In this document: in pieces, positions 35,961 through 44,373 of the stretch
How positions within the stretch are numbered: the first letter of the stretch is position 1
Layout of the letters: each line of letters begins with the position of its first letter
From: Peptococcaceae bacterium BRH_c8a
Lineage (GTDB): Bacteria; Bacillota; Desulfotomaculia; Desulfotomaculales; Desulfallaceae
Reading direction: 5' to 3'
NCBI GenBank assembly: GCA_000961575.1
Contig: LADP01000006.1
Coordinates: forward strand, 23,863 to 87,862
Length of the DNA stretch: 64,000 bases
Translations under genes and position numbers: made by a program
Notes under the pieces: model-generated
Seen by the model: only the letters and a program-made list of their open reading frames with translations
Told to the model about the DNA's origin: nothing
The model's database searches: none

Positions 35961-36467
35961 TTAAGAGTTCGGCTGACCTTTAAAAAGGCAATTTACCGAT
36001 GATAAAAAGTCAATTAAAAGCTCAAGAAAAAGTAGAATCCCGGCAACAGTTATCATAAATAAAAATGGAAACTGGGGTATTCTCAAAACATCTGATGTAA
36101 TAGCACCCTGGGCTCCCGATGCCATAACCCAACCTCGCCAACTAAGAACAAGAGCCACAAACATTGAAAAGACAGTAGTTATAATTGTTAAAAATGCTTG
36201 TACCCGATGTGGCAATTTAACAGTAATAAAAGTAACAGTTGCATGTTCTTTTTTTTGGTGAGTATAAGCTATACCTGTAAGAATAATAATTGACAGCATA
36301 TAATTAGATAATTCCACTGCCCCTGAAATTGGCCAGCTGAACAAACCCCGCGTGATTACATCAATTGTGGTGAGAAACATTAAGGGGACTAAAAAAAACA
36401 TCCCAACCACAAACACATAGTAAGTTGAACGTTGAATTCCCTCTTTGATTGCACTTAACAACGACAT
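35961..36467 (-). CDS. dctQ: TRAP transporter small permease
   Basis: 168 residues with four hydrophobic helices (FVVGMFFLVPLMFLTTIDVI, then SWPISGAVELSNYMLSIIIL, FLTIITTVFSMFVALVLSW, FLFMITVAGILLFLELL). ATG at 36467 with AAAGGAG. Between dctP and dctM in the usual order. Confidence 0.88.
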   Translation of the reverse strand: MSLLSAIKEGIQRSTYYVFVVGMFFLVPLMFLTTIDVITRGLFSWPISGAVELSNYMLSIIILTGIAYTHQKKEHATVTFITVKLPHRVQAFLTIITTVFSMFVALVLSWRGWVMASGAQGAITSDVLRIPQFPFLFMITVAGILLFLELLIDFLSSVNCLFKGQPNS

Positions 36468-36518
36468 TATTCTTCTCCTTTCCCGGAGATGATCGTCTCT
36501 TTAAATTTTATTATCCGG

Positions 36519-36549
36519 TGCCCGGGAAGTTAACAAACTCCCCGGGCAC
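36519..36549 (-). other. Hairpin between dctP and dctQ
   Basis: GTGCCCGGG / CCCGGGCAC with a 13-base loop in the gap after dctP. Without a clear T-run it is more likely to stabilise the dctP message or attenuate than to stop all transcription. Confidence 0.55.
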
Positions 36550-36583
36550 TTGATATAAGTTATACAGATAAAACCTATTTTTA

Positions 36584-37699
36584 CTATTTAACTTCTTTTT
36601 CCCACTCAGAGGGGAAAGCAGGGAATTCAATATTATACTTGTTTAGAACCGCTTTATAATTTAGTAGAGCTTCCTTTCCAGGCAGGCCTTTAGCTTCCAT
36701 GTCATCGACCCATTTTTTCACCACATCATTTTCAAACTTGGAATATAATTGATTCATTTGCTCTTCTGGTAGCTGGTGGAATATTACGCCTTCTTTTTCA
36801 AGATTAGAATTAACGTTATTGATAACATCTTCAGTCAAGCCACCAGTAAGTTTGTATGGATTATTTGCAGCTTCTTCCACAATAGGTTTAAGATCCTCAG
36901 GAATAGTTTCCCAGCTGTGTTTATGCATAACCACTCCTTCAGTAACACAACCGAAAGAACCTACAAGAGCATGTTTCCCTAATTCATAAAGCTTATAAGC
37001 TTCGTAAAGCTGCGGGCAGGTAACTATTCCATCAATATCCCCTGTCTCCATTGCCATATATACATCCCCAAGCGGCATAAATACAGGTTCAGCTCCAACA
37101 GCAATAATCATTGAAGTTTGTAATCCCCCCGGACTCCTTATCCTTAAGCCTTTCAAATCATCGATACTTTCTATCGGTTCTGTGGTCCAAAAATATGCTG
37201 AGATACAACCATTTAATGAAGTTACCTTTACGTCATCAGGAAAATCCTGATGCAGTATCCTATTGTACATTTCGTTCCCAATATCAACTGCAATATCTTT
37301 ACCTAAAATTTCGACTGGCATTGAAAGAACGTCACTAATGGGGAAACGGTCCGGGGTCCAAGTGGCCGTATAATAACCCATATCGGATAATCCATCTTGA
37401 ACAATGTCAAAATGTCCCTTTGGGTCACCCAATGCTGCACCGTCAAAAAGTTTATATGTTATTCTGTTATTGCTATTTTTTTTCATCTCTTCAAGCATGG
37501 GCGTCCATACATTTTTAGTCTCTTCGCTTTCAGGTGGATGCCACGTACTGAACCGAATTTCTACCGCTTGTTCATTATTGCCTTCAGATGTACTAGCGCC
37601 ATTCTTATTTTCTTCTGAACCGCATCCGCTTAATGTAAAAGCTAACAATAAAATTAAAGCCATGCCTAAAACTACTTTTGATAACCCTTTCCTTTTCAA
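36584..37699 (-). CDS. dctP: TRAP transporter solute-binding lipoprotein
   Basis: Extracytoplasmic receptor of the TRAP system, 371 residues. Lipoprotein signal peptide with lipobox LSGCG (Cys about residue 26), then the DctP fold: IRFSTWHPPESEETKNVWTP, FDGAALGDPKGHFDIVQDGL, LRIRSPGGLQTSMIIAVGAEPVFMPLGDVYMAMETGDIDGI, in which the conserved Arg of SPGG region binds a carboxylate in this family. TTG at 37699 with AAGGGGGG. 103 bases follow the AA_synth gene. Cargo inferred as nicotinate from operon position. Confidence 0.9.
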   Translation of the reverse strand: MKRKGLSKVVLGMALILLLAFTLSGCGSEENKNGASTSEGNNEQAVEIRFSTWHPPESEETKNVWTPMLEEMKKNSNNRITYKLFDGAALGDPKGHFDIVQDGLSDMGYYTATWTPDRFPISDVLSMPVEILGKDIAVDIGNEMYNRILHQDFPDDVKVTSLNGCISAYFWTTEPIESIDDLKGLRIRSPGGLQTSMIIAVGAEPVFMPLGDVYMAMETGDIDGIVTCPQLYEAYKLYELGKHALVGSFGCVTEGVVMHKHSWETIPEDLKPIVEEAANNPYKLTGGLTEDVINNVNSNLEKEGVIFHQLPEEQMNQLYSKFENDVVKKWVDDMEAKGLPGKEALLNYKAVLNKYNIEFPAFPSEWEKEVK

Positions 37700-37801
37700 A
37701 ACAAACCCCCCTTATAATTTTTATTTTAAATAACTAACCTTTCAGACGGTTACCTTAACAATAAAGACTTTTTGACATGGTCGCCCATAATTATTCTTAA
37801 G

Positions 37802-38392
37802 TTATTTCAATCCATCTTCACCTTTTACTTCTTCCACTTTTAGTCCGCCTATTCTTGGGAAAGGTCTTCCCCCATCAGTAATAGCAACAATTAAAACAAG
37901 TTCATCTGATTTAGGTGCATCCGGAACACGTACTTCCATAGCGTCAAAATGAGAACGCACATAAGCGGCGTTTTTATAATGAAGTGGAACATCAATAGCT
38001 GTTCCGGGACATCCCAGTTTTTTGGCAGAAGGAATTAAGGCTTTAGCCGGACCGACATTACCCCTTAGTGGTATACCCAATTTGGGGTGAAGTATCGCTG
38101 CGCAGTGTTCTAACTCCCCACGCTCACCAACAATAGCTGCTTTTCCGTAACTCTCTACTTTATCAGCTTCAATAGCTAATGCTGAAATAGCCTTTTTTAT
38201 AGCAGTCTCCCCTAATTCCTCACTCCATTGATAAAGCAAAGAAAGGTCTTCCTGGTAGGTATCGACAAACGGATTTTTAAAAACAATAGCTACGGCTGAT
38301 TTACGCACAGGCCGATCCAGTCTTTTTACCCCATCTGCATGAGTTTCTTCGACTAAGCTATATATTTTACGAATTTTAGGCTCGCTGACCAT
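37802..38392 (-). CDS. AA_synth-family (PF06684) protein of unknown role in the nicotinate operon
   Basis: 196 residues, KSAVAIVFKNPFVDTYQEDLS near the start, then YGKAAIVGERGELEHCAAIL, RGNVGPAKALIPSAKKLG and VIVAITDGGRPFPRIGG. These fit the family named amino acid synthesis in Pfam, a name without firm function. Overlaps the UPF0280 gene by 17 bases, so it is translationally tied to it. It may support the reductase or the ring-opening step. Not part of the E. barkeri pathway as I remember it. Confidence 0.75.
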   Translation of the reverse strand: MVSEPKIRKIYSLVEETHADGVKRLDRPVRKSAVAIVFKNPFVDTYQEDLSLLYQWSEELGETAIKKAISALAIEADKVESYGKAAIVGERGELEHCAAILHPKLGIPLRGNVGPAKALIPSAKKLGCPGTAIDVPLHYKNAAYVRSHFDAMEVRVPDAPKSDELVLIVAITDGGRPFPRIGGLKVEEVKGEDGLK

Positions 38393-39269
38393 AATTTACT
38401 TCAGCTCCTTTAAGCAGGTTAATTCTTGGCGCCATTCGATTTATTAAGGACTTGGGCAAGACAGACATATATGGGCCTGCAAATATTATTACACCAGCAA
38501 TAACTTCACGATCTAATAGCATTTTTGCCTTATCTAACCCGTTGGATATCGCTTCCTTAAATATTTCTTGCTCTAGCTCGGGCCTTATTTCTACGGTAAC
38601 TAACTGCCCTTTAATGTCGGTATCAGGATCGACTTTTTCTGCTGGCATTCTTACAATTCCCGGGCTGTCCCGAAATGTATAATTGGCAATTAAAGTGGCA
38701 CAAGCATCTACTACCCGGCAATTTTGCCCGAATACCGTTACCGCCGATGCAATTCCCTTTGTTAGGCTCCTACCTCCCAAACCGCTGGTAGCAATACCTC
38801 CTATACCGTCTTTGGCCTTTAGGTTATAAACATAACTGTAAGTACTGTTATTTATACCAGAAATAATACCAATTCTGGTTTTTTCACCGCTCTCCAATCG
38901 TAGAGCCATATCACCCCCATTATTTACAATAACTTTAGAAGCACCTTTGGATACTAAAAAGTCGGCGACACTGTCGGCAAAAGTTCCTGCTACAGCTGCC
39001 ATGGGTGTCAGAGAATTATCACCCGTTGAACTTACTGCTTCTATCATTTGCTCCAGCACTTTAGGAAACTTTTTATTACCGTTCAATGTATTAATTAAAC
39101 TTTTAGCTTCCGTTAAATTAGCAGAAAGTATTTTTAAAAGTTCTTTAGCATAATCTGCTGCATCTATTATTGCTTGTTCCAAAGGCTCTTCCTTTTTAAA
39201 AGCAGATATAACCATTTGAACAGGCCCATAGTTTAGGAAAAACTTACCAGTGCCTAATTTAGTAATCAA
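38376..39269 (-). CDS. UPF0280 protein, ApbE-superfamily
   Basis: 297 residues; GPVQMVISAFKKEEPLEQAI, TPMAAVAGTFADSVADFLVSKGASKVIVNNGGDMALRL and GIGGIATSGLGGRSLTKGIASAVTV are UPF0280 marks and correspond to FAD-binding parts of ApbE flavin transferases. TTG at 39269 with AAAGGTG lying inside the end of the reductase gene. The next gene upstream, the 6-hydroxynicotinate reductase, is known in E. barkeri to carry covalent flavin, so attaching that flavin is an attractive role; inference. Confidence 0.82.
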   Translation of the reverse strand: MITKLGTGKFFLNYGPVQMVISAFKKEEPLEQAIIDAADYAKELLKILSANLTEAKSLINTLNGNKKFPKVLEQMIEAVSSTGDNSLTPMAAVAGTFADSVADFLVSKGASKVIVNNGGDMALRLESGEKTRIGIISGINNSTYSYVYNLKAKDGIGGIATSGLGGRSLTKGIASAVTVFGQNCRVVDACATLIANYTFRDSPGIVRMPAEKVDPDTDIKGQLVTVEIRPELEQEIFKEAISNGLDKAKMLLDREVIAGVIIFAGPYMSVLPKSLINRMAPRINLLKGAEVNYGQRA

Positions 39270-39271
39270 AA

Positions 39272-40771
39272 TTAATCACCTTTTATTTCTGAAACATCCT
39301 TAATATATTCCATGTGCCCACCAATTTCCCGGTATTTCTCTTTTGTAACTGTGTATTCAACAGGAGCAACTGTTGCCGGTGTAGGTACCCAAGTAAATGC
39401 TTTGGGCACAATTTTCTCAACATCTACCATAAAGTTGATGCCTCCCCCGGGCAACACGTAAGCAGAAGCCCCACCGATAGTCAAGTTAGCTTCTCCCCGA
39501 TGCACAGCACGAGTTAACTCCACCGGTGATTTGGTAACACCTGCACGGGCACTTCCACCCGTTCCGGCACAATAAATAGCAGAAACCCTGGCTTCTTCAC
39601 AGTTGGAAGATATTAATTTAACAACTTGTTTTACTTTAGAAGTTAATGGAATTTCTTTTACCGCTCCATTCTCTTTTAAGGTAAAGAGAGCGGCTTTTTG
39701 GGCTGTTGTTTCGGTAACAAGAATTTTTATACCCGGCTTGGCCACTTTCATATCTATGTCTAATATTGCATCCCGGGGATTAATTATATTTGTACCCCCC
39801 CAGCCGTCTCCATGCTCACCAAAATAGCGCCCCCTGGTGCTCTTCCTGGCATTAGGAATTACTCCACTCCAGTGGAGTCCAACTTGCTCCCCGGCCAAAT
39901 GCTCTGATAAAAGCCCTACCACATGGCTGTCCAAAATGATAGCCTCATCTACAACTTCCGCGAGTTGCTGAGCGAACATGCCTATAGTTGCACTTCCACA
40001 TCCTACACGCATTTTAAAGTCTTCCTGACCATTTATTACCGGGCGTTTACCAACTTGAATTTCCAGTTCAGCTCCTTTTTCTACTTTAAGCTTCACTCTT
40101 TGCCCATTACAGACCTCTACTACTGTTTTTGCCGCTATTATTCCGGACTTTCCGGTAAGTATATTTACTCCGCCTATGGAAATCATTTTCGAGCCGTATT
40201 CTTCTGTTTCTACCATTCCCACAACTCTTCCATCTCTGCGGACTTTTGCACCCTGCTCTCCTATATAAAAGTTAGTATCTATTTTTACTTTTACTCCACT
40301 GTAGCTCAAAGGAGCTTCTGTAACTACAGTAACTACCTCTACACCATCCACAGTATCTTGAACGATATGGGGAGCGGGGCGGCAGCAAGGATATGTAGAA
40401 CCTGCTCCCACACCAGTGATTAAAGGACGCTTTATTCTTTCTGCATTTATTTCTTTTTCCGCAATAGGTTCTGTAATAAGTGTTCTGTTTCTTATCAATG
40501 CCCCTGCTATATTGACATAACGGCGGCACGCCCCGGTAAAGCCCGGTTTAATTTGGCACTGAATAGGACAAGAAGTACACTTAACAGAAATTTCTTCGTT
40601 TTCAATGGGAAGACTTAACGCATCAAATTTGCATTCACGTACACATGCGCCACATTGAGCACAATGCTCTTCTACAAAAGTTTTCTTTTCAATTACTTTA
40701 ATGGCCTCTAAAGGGCAAACTCTTTCACAAACCCCACAACCGGTACATTTTTCAGTATCTAGATTTACCAT
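39272..40771 (-). CDS. hnr: 6-hydroxynicotinate reductase
   Basis: Reduces 6-hydroxynicotinate to 1,4,5,6-tetrahydro-6-oxonicotinate with reduced ferredoxin. The 499 residues start with two ferredoxin-type clusters (Cys 9, 12, 15, 19 and 37, 40, 43, 47), then a third group Cys 65, 68, 72, 82, which fits the two [4Fe-4S] plus one [2Fe-2S] reported for the E. barkeri enzyme. The remainder has GGVNILTGKSGIIAAKTVVE and the C-terminal TIGGASAYVLPGGGINFMV. E. barkeri Hnr has a covalent flavin; I see no classical SGAT flavin-transfer motif, only GGAS. ATG at 40771 with GAAGGTG. Next to enamidase and nicotinate dehydrogenase as in E. barkeri. Confidence 0.88.
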   Translation of the reverse strand: MVNLDTEKCTGCGVCERVCPLEAIKVIEKKTFVEEHCAQCGACVRECKFDALSLPIENEEISVKCTSCPIQCQIKPGFTGACRRYVNIAGALIRNRTLITEPIAEKEINAERIKRPLITGVGAGSTYPCCRPAPHIVQDTVDGVEVVTVVTEAPLSYSGVKVKIDTNFYIGEQGAKVRRDGRVVGMVETEEYGSKMISIGGVNILTGKSGIIAAKTVVEVCNGQRVKLKVEKGAELEIQVGKRPVINGQEDFKMRVGCGSATIGMFAQQLAEVVDEAIILDSHVVGLLSEHLAGEQVGLHWSGVIPNARKSTRGRYFGEHGDGWGGTNIINPRDAILDIDMKVAKPGIKILVTETTAQKAALFTLKENGAVKEIPLTSKVKQVVKLISSNCEEARVSAIYCAGTGGSARAGVTKSPVELTRAVHRGEANLTIGGASAYVLPGGGINFMVDVEKIVPKAFTWVPTPATVAPVEYTVTKEKYREIGGHMEYIKDVSEIKGD

Positions 40772-40798
40772 TAGGCAACACCTTCGTAAGTAAATATG

Positions 40799-41956
40799 TT
40801 ATTTTATTTCTACTTGGCGTGTAGCCGGCGGTGTATTCCTACTCTTATTGACCCTTAATTTACCGTCTATGAATACCGCCGATACACCAGGGATATCACC
40901 TGCCTCTATTGCTTCAAGGGCATTTTGACCTATAGATCCCATGGGAGTATCCATAATTACCAGGTCTGCCTCTTTCCCTACATCAATCATCGAAGTATTA
41001 AGCCCGTAAACCTTTGCCGTATTACCACTAGCCATGGCTATTGCTATCTCAGCAGGTATAGCGTTTAAGGATGCAATTTGCACTATTGTCCTGAGAATCC
41101 CAAGTGGTATAATTCCGCTGCCCGAAGGCGAATCATTACCTATGATTATTCTATCTAATTGATGCTTTTCATTAAGTTTTTTTACAATATAATTAGCTAT
41201 TTTTATATTTCCACACTGTACTATTTCTAATGGTAGATTGGTATTCTTAATAAGTTTATCTATTTCTTCGGGTGAAACGGCAGTAGGGCCACCGTTTGCA
41301 TGTGATACTACAGTAGGTTCTGTTTTCATAACCATTTCAGCTGTAACGGTAGAACTTCCAGGTATCGAAGTTCCACCTGTATGCATAGCTACTTTCATAC
41401 CGTAACTTTTAGCCCATTTAACCATTGGCCCTGCTTCTTCCGGTGTATTTACACTTCCTAGCCCGATTTCCCCGACCAACCAGACTCCTTCTTTAGCTAG
41501 ATCGGCAAAATCTTCTTCTTTCAGACCTTTTTCTAAAATTAAAGCTCCTCCGTGTATCTTCAAGCCATTAGGTCTGAAGTTTTTATATGCCTTACAAGCC
41601 AGAATGGCAAGGGCCTTGGAACCGGCAACATCCTTTGGTCTTCCGGGAACATGAGGTTCTCCTGCGGAAATCATGGTGGTTACCCCACCGTGTACCGAAC
41701 TGTCCATGTAGTCGACGGTCTTTTGCCTGGGAGAATAATCGCCCAGTACCGGGTGTACATGGGAGTCTATTAAACCCGGTATTACAGTACTCCCACCGGC
41801 ATCTACGGTTTGTTCCACTTTATATCGACTGAGTAGCTTTTTATTACCAACGCTAGCTATTTTACCGTCCACAATAATAATAGTGTCGCCATCTAACAGA
41901 GGTTTATTTATATTTCCACTAACTATCTTACCAATGTTGGTAATTGCTATTACCAT
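40799..41956 (-). CDS. ena: Enamidase (1,4,5,6-tetrahydro-6-oxonicotinate hydrolase)
   Basis: Bifunctional amidohydrolase that opens the partly reduced ring to 2-formylglutarate and ammonia. 385 residues, about the size of E. barkeri Ena, with metal-ligand motifs in the right order: PGLIDSHVHPVLGDYSPRQKT (His-x-His), KIHGGALILEKGL, VAMHTGGTSIPGSSTVTAE, VVSHANGGPTAVS, then IIIGNDSPSGSGIIPLGI with the catalytic Asp. The stretches HGGVTTMISAGEPH..GRPKDVAGSKALAI and MHTGGTSIPGSSTVTA closely match my memory of the E. barkeri sequence. The enzyme is a Fe-Zn protein there. ATG at 41956 with GGGGGAG. Confidence 0.93.
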   Translation of the reverse strand: MVIAITNIGKIVSGNINKPLLDGDTIIIVDGKIASVGNKKLLSRYKVEQTVDAGGSTVIPGLIDSHVHPVLGDYSPRQKTVDYMDSSVHGGVTTMISAGEPHVPGRPKDVAGSKALAILACKAYKNFRPNGLKIHGGALILEKGLKEEDFADLAKEGVWLVGEIGLGSVNTPEEAGPMVKWAKSYGMKVAMHTGGTSIPGSSTVTAEMVMKTEPTVVSHANGGPTAVSPEEIDKLIKNTNLPLEIVQCGNIKIANYIVKKLNEKHQLDRIIIGNDSPSGSGIIPLGILRTIVQIASLNAIPAEIAIAMASGNTAKVYGLNTSMIDVGKEADLVIMDTPMGSIGQNALEAIEAGDIPGVSAVFIDGKLRVNKSRNTPPATRQVEIK

Positions 41957-41972
41957 TGCTATCTCCCCCTTT

Positions 41973-42449
41973 TTACAATTTATTTATATTTCTTGCTGCT
42001 ACCTTTACAGCATTAATTATTTTTGTATAACCGGTACAGCGGCATAAGTTCCCGGAAAGAGCAACCTTTACTTCTTCTTCCGAGGGAGACTGGTTTTTAG
42101 CAAGCAGTGCCGTAGTGGTTAGAATCATACCGGGTGTACAGAAGCCGCACTGCACCGCTCCTTCATCTAGAAAAGCCTTCTGTACGGGGTGTAAATTATC
42201 TTCTGTACCCAGGCCCTCAATAGTTTCTATATTTTTGCCTGCTGCCTTAAGTGCTGGGTATATACAGGAGTCAACAGGCATACCATCAATAAGAACTGTA
42301 CAAGCTCCGCACTCACCTTCTCCACACCCGCGCTTTGCCCCGGTTAAGTCCAGATCCTCACGAAGTACATCCAGCAGGGTAGCATCCGGCTTAACTCTTA
42401 CCGAAACTTTTCTGGCATTCAGTTCAAACTGTAATACTTCCAGCTTCAT
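41973..42449 (-). CDS. ndhS: Nicotinate dehydrogenase small (2x[2Fe-2S]) subunit
   Basis: 158 residues, the length of E. barkeri NdhS. Plant-type [2Fe-2S] Cys 42, 47, 50, 62 (RGCGEGECGACTVLIDG) and the second, xanthine-dehydrogenase-type site Cys 101, 104, 136, 138 (QCGFCTPGMILT, LCRCTGYTKI). Passes electrons from the Mo centre to FAD. ATG at 42449 with GGGGAGGTG; the gene overlaps the end of ndhF by 26 bases. Confidence 0.93.
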   Translation of the reverse strand: MKLEVLQFELNARKVSVRVKPDATLLDVLREDLDLTGAKRGCGEGECGACTVLIDGMPVDSCIYPALKAAGKNIETIEGLGTEDNLHPVQKAFLDEGAVQCGFCTPGMILTTTALLAKNQSPSEEEVKVALSGNLCRCTGYTKIINAVKVAARNINKL

Positions 42450-43329
42450 CCCCAACACCTCCCCTGGTGGCCAAGGCAGTTTTTAGTGTCCGATAGGTCA
42501 TCACCCTAACCAACTCTTTTCTGTAGGCAGTATTACCTCTCAACTTGCTGTTTCTAGGATCGGCAGCATCAAAAGCTGCCTTGGAAGCGGAAATAAGCAA
42601 TTCATCGCTTAGTTTCCTGCTTAAAAGTGTTTTTTCTGCCTCTTTCATGCGCATCGGTACCGGTGCTACCGGAGCCACACAAATACGTGCTTCATGCAGC
42701 CTGTTTTCTTTCTTATTTACTGAAAGGACTATTCCTATATTTAAGATAGGGAGTGCTAGTGCTTTGCGTCGAGCTAACCTCCCTAACGAGCTTCGCATTT
42801 CAGGAAGTAAAGAAAAAGAGATTTCTTTTAGCAACTGACTGGTTGGATCAATCTTTGATTCTCCTACCCCCAAAAACAGTTCTGAAAATGGTATTTTCTC
42901 TTCTCCACCATCATTATTGAAGACCACAACTTTTGCATCCAGTGCCATCAAGGCTACCACAGTGTCCGCGGCAGGCTGTGCATTTACTATATTGCCGCCT
43001 ACTGTTCCCACATTGCGAATTTGGGGTGAACCCACACTGGAGGCAGCTTGCGCCAAGACAATCACCTTTTCCCACAGTAAAGGGGAAGCGGCCAACTGCG
43101 AGTGTGTGGTCATAGCACCAATTTTGATTTGCCCATGTTCTTCTTTTATATACTGGAGTTCAGGCAAGTCACTAATATCTACCAGGACAGAAACCCGTTT
43201 TTTCTTTTCCCGTAGTTGTAGAACCAGGTCGGTTCCACCTGCTATCAAACGCGCCTTTCCCTGGTATAATTTTAAAATTTCCATTGCTTCATGTAATGTT
43301 TTTACTTTGAGATACTTTTCCCAGTACAA
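42424..43329 (-). CDS. ndhF: Nicotinate dehydrogenase FAD subunit
   Basis: 301 residues with the FAD-binding PCMH-type fold: KARLIAGGTDLVLQLREKKK, ITGAMTTHSQLA-like segment IKIGAMTTHSQLAASPLL, SPQIRNVGTVGGNIVNAQPAAD (isoalloxazine loop) and later VAPVAPVPMRMKEAEKTLL. E. barkeri NdhF is 296 residues. It is the electron outlet, in E. barkeri to NADP. Confidence 0.93.
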   Translation of the reverse strand: MYWEKYLKVKTLHEAMEILKLYQGKARLIAGGTDLVLQLREKKKRVSVLVDISDLPELQYIKEEHGQIKIGAMTTHSQLAASPLLWEKVIVLAQAASSVGSPQIRNVGTVGGNIVNAQPAADTVVALMALDAKVVVFNNDGGEEKIPFSELFLGVGESKIDPTSQLLKEISFSLLPEMRSSLGRLARRKALALPILNIGIVLSVNKKENRLHEARICVAPVAPVPMRMKEAEKTLLSRKLSDELLISASKAAFDAADPRNSKLRGNTAYRKELVRVMTYRTLKTALATRGGVGDEAGSITV

Positions 43330-43361
43330 CCTGCTTCCCCCTACAACATATCAATTAGAAT

Positions 43362-44369
43362 TTAAAAATCTCTCTGATTTTTGTTTGTATTATTAGCAGT
43401 CTTCAAAGAATTTAGTATCTTTTCCGGGGTAATAGGCAATTCATAAAAACGAATCCCTAATGCGTTACTAATTGCATTTGCAATAGCAGTAGCGGTAGGA
43501 ATGAGAGCAGGTTCCCCAACCCCCTTGGCCCCGAAAGGACCGGTAACCTCTTCCTCTTCAACTATGATGGAATTTACACACGGAACATCCTTAATTGTGG
43601 GTATTAGGTAATTAGAAAAAGAACTATTAATAATTTTTCCATCATCTAAAATAATTTCTTCCATTAAGGCATATCCCGCCCCCATGACGCTTCCACCCTC
43701 GATTTGACCTTCAACAGCCATTGGATTAACGGCTTTGCCAACATCATGAGCGGCAACCACATTTAATATATCTATCTCTCCAGTCTCAGTGTCCACTTCA
43801 ACTTCTACCCACTGGGTTGCAAAAGCATATGTTGCATAAGGAATACCCTGCCCTCTTTTGTCCAAACCCTTTGTTTGAGGATTAAACCACCCGTGACCTA
43901 TAACTAATGTTCCATCTTCACGACATTTAGCCATTATTTCTTTTAGAGAAATTTGAATATTATAATTTTTTAAACTATTTAATTGATAATTTTTTAGTAT
44001 CAGTTCTTCTTCAGGAACCTGAAGCAATTCCGCTCCTTTTTTAAAGATTGTTTCTTTTGCCGATTGAGCTGCTTTTCTTACGGCATTACCGGATATATAC
44101 GTTTGCCTGCTGGCAGATGTCTTACCAGCATCAGGAGTTACCCCCGTATCTGCACAAATAACACTAATATCGTTAAAATTCACACCAAGTTCTTCGGCGG
44201 CAATCTGTGCCAAGACAGTGGTAGAGCCCTGTCCAATATCAGCACAACCGGTATGTATAATAACAGTGCAATCGTCTAAAACCTGCACAAATGCTCCCGA
44301 GGGATTAGGAAGCCCGGTATTCCCTATGCCATACCACATACTGCCTATCCCACAGCCTCTTTTTTTCAT
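43362..44369 (-). CDS. ndhM: Nicotinate dehydrogenase medium molybdopterin subunit
   Basis: 335 residues, the C-terminal half of a xanthine-dehydrogenase large chain, separate as in E. barkeri (330 residues). MKKRGCGIGSMWYGIGNTGLPNPS at the start closely resembles my memory of that protein, followed by TGCADIGQGSTTVLAQIAAEEL, SASRQTYISGNAVRKAAQ and GPFGAKGVGEPALIPTATAIANAI with the catalytic Glu near the end. ATG at 44369 rather than 44402 because a GGGGGA lies upstream and this removes most of the overlap with ndhL. Probably carries labile selenium at Mo, not Sec. Confidence 0.93.
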   Translation of the reverse strand: MKKRGCGIGSMWYGIGNTGLPNPSGAFVQVLDDCTVIIHTGCADIGQGSTTVLAQIAAEELGVNFNDISVICADTGVTPDAGKTSASRQTYISGNAVRKAAQSAKETIFKKGAELLQVPEEELILKNYQLNSLKNYNIQISLKEIMAKCREDGTLVIGHGWFNPQTKGLDKRGQGIPYATYAFATQWVEVEVDTETGEIDILNVVAAHDVGKAVNPMAVEGQIEGGSVMGAGYALMEEIILDDGKIINSSFSNYLIPTIKDVPCVNSIIVEEEEVTGPFGAKGVGEPALIPTATAIANAISNALGIRFYELPITPEKILNSLKTANNTNKNQRDF

Positions 44370-44373
44370 TTCA

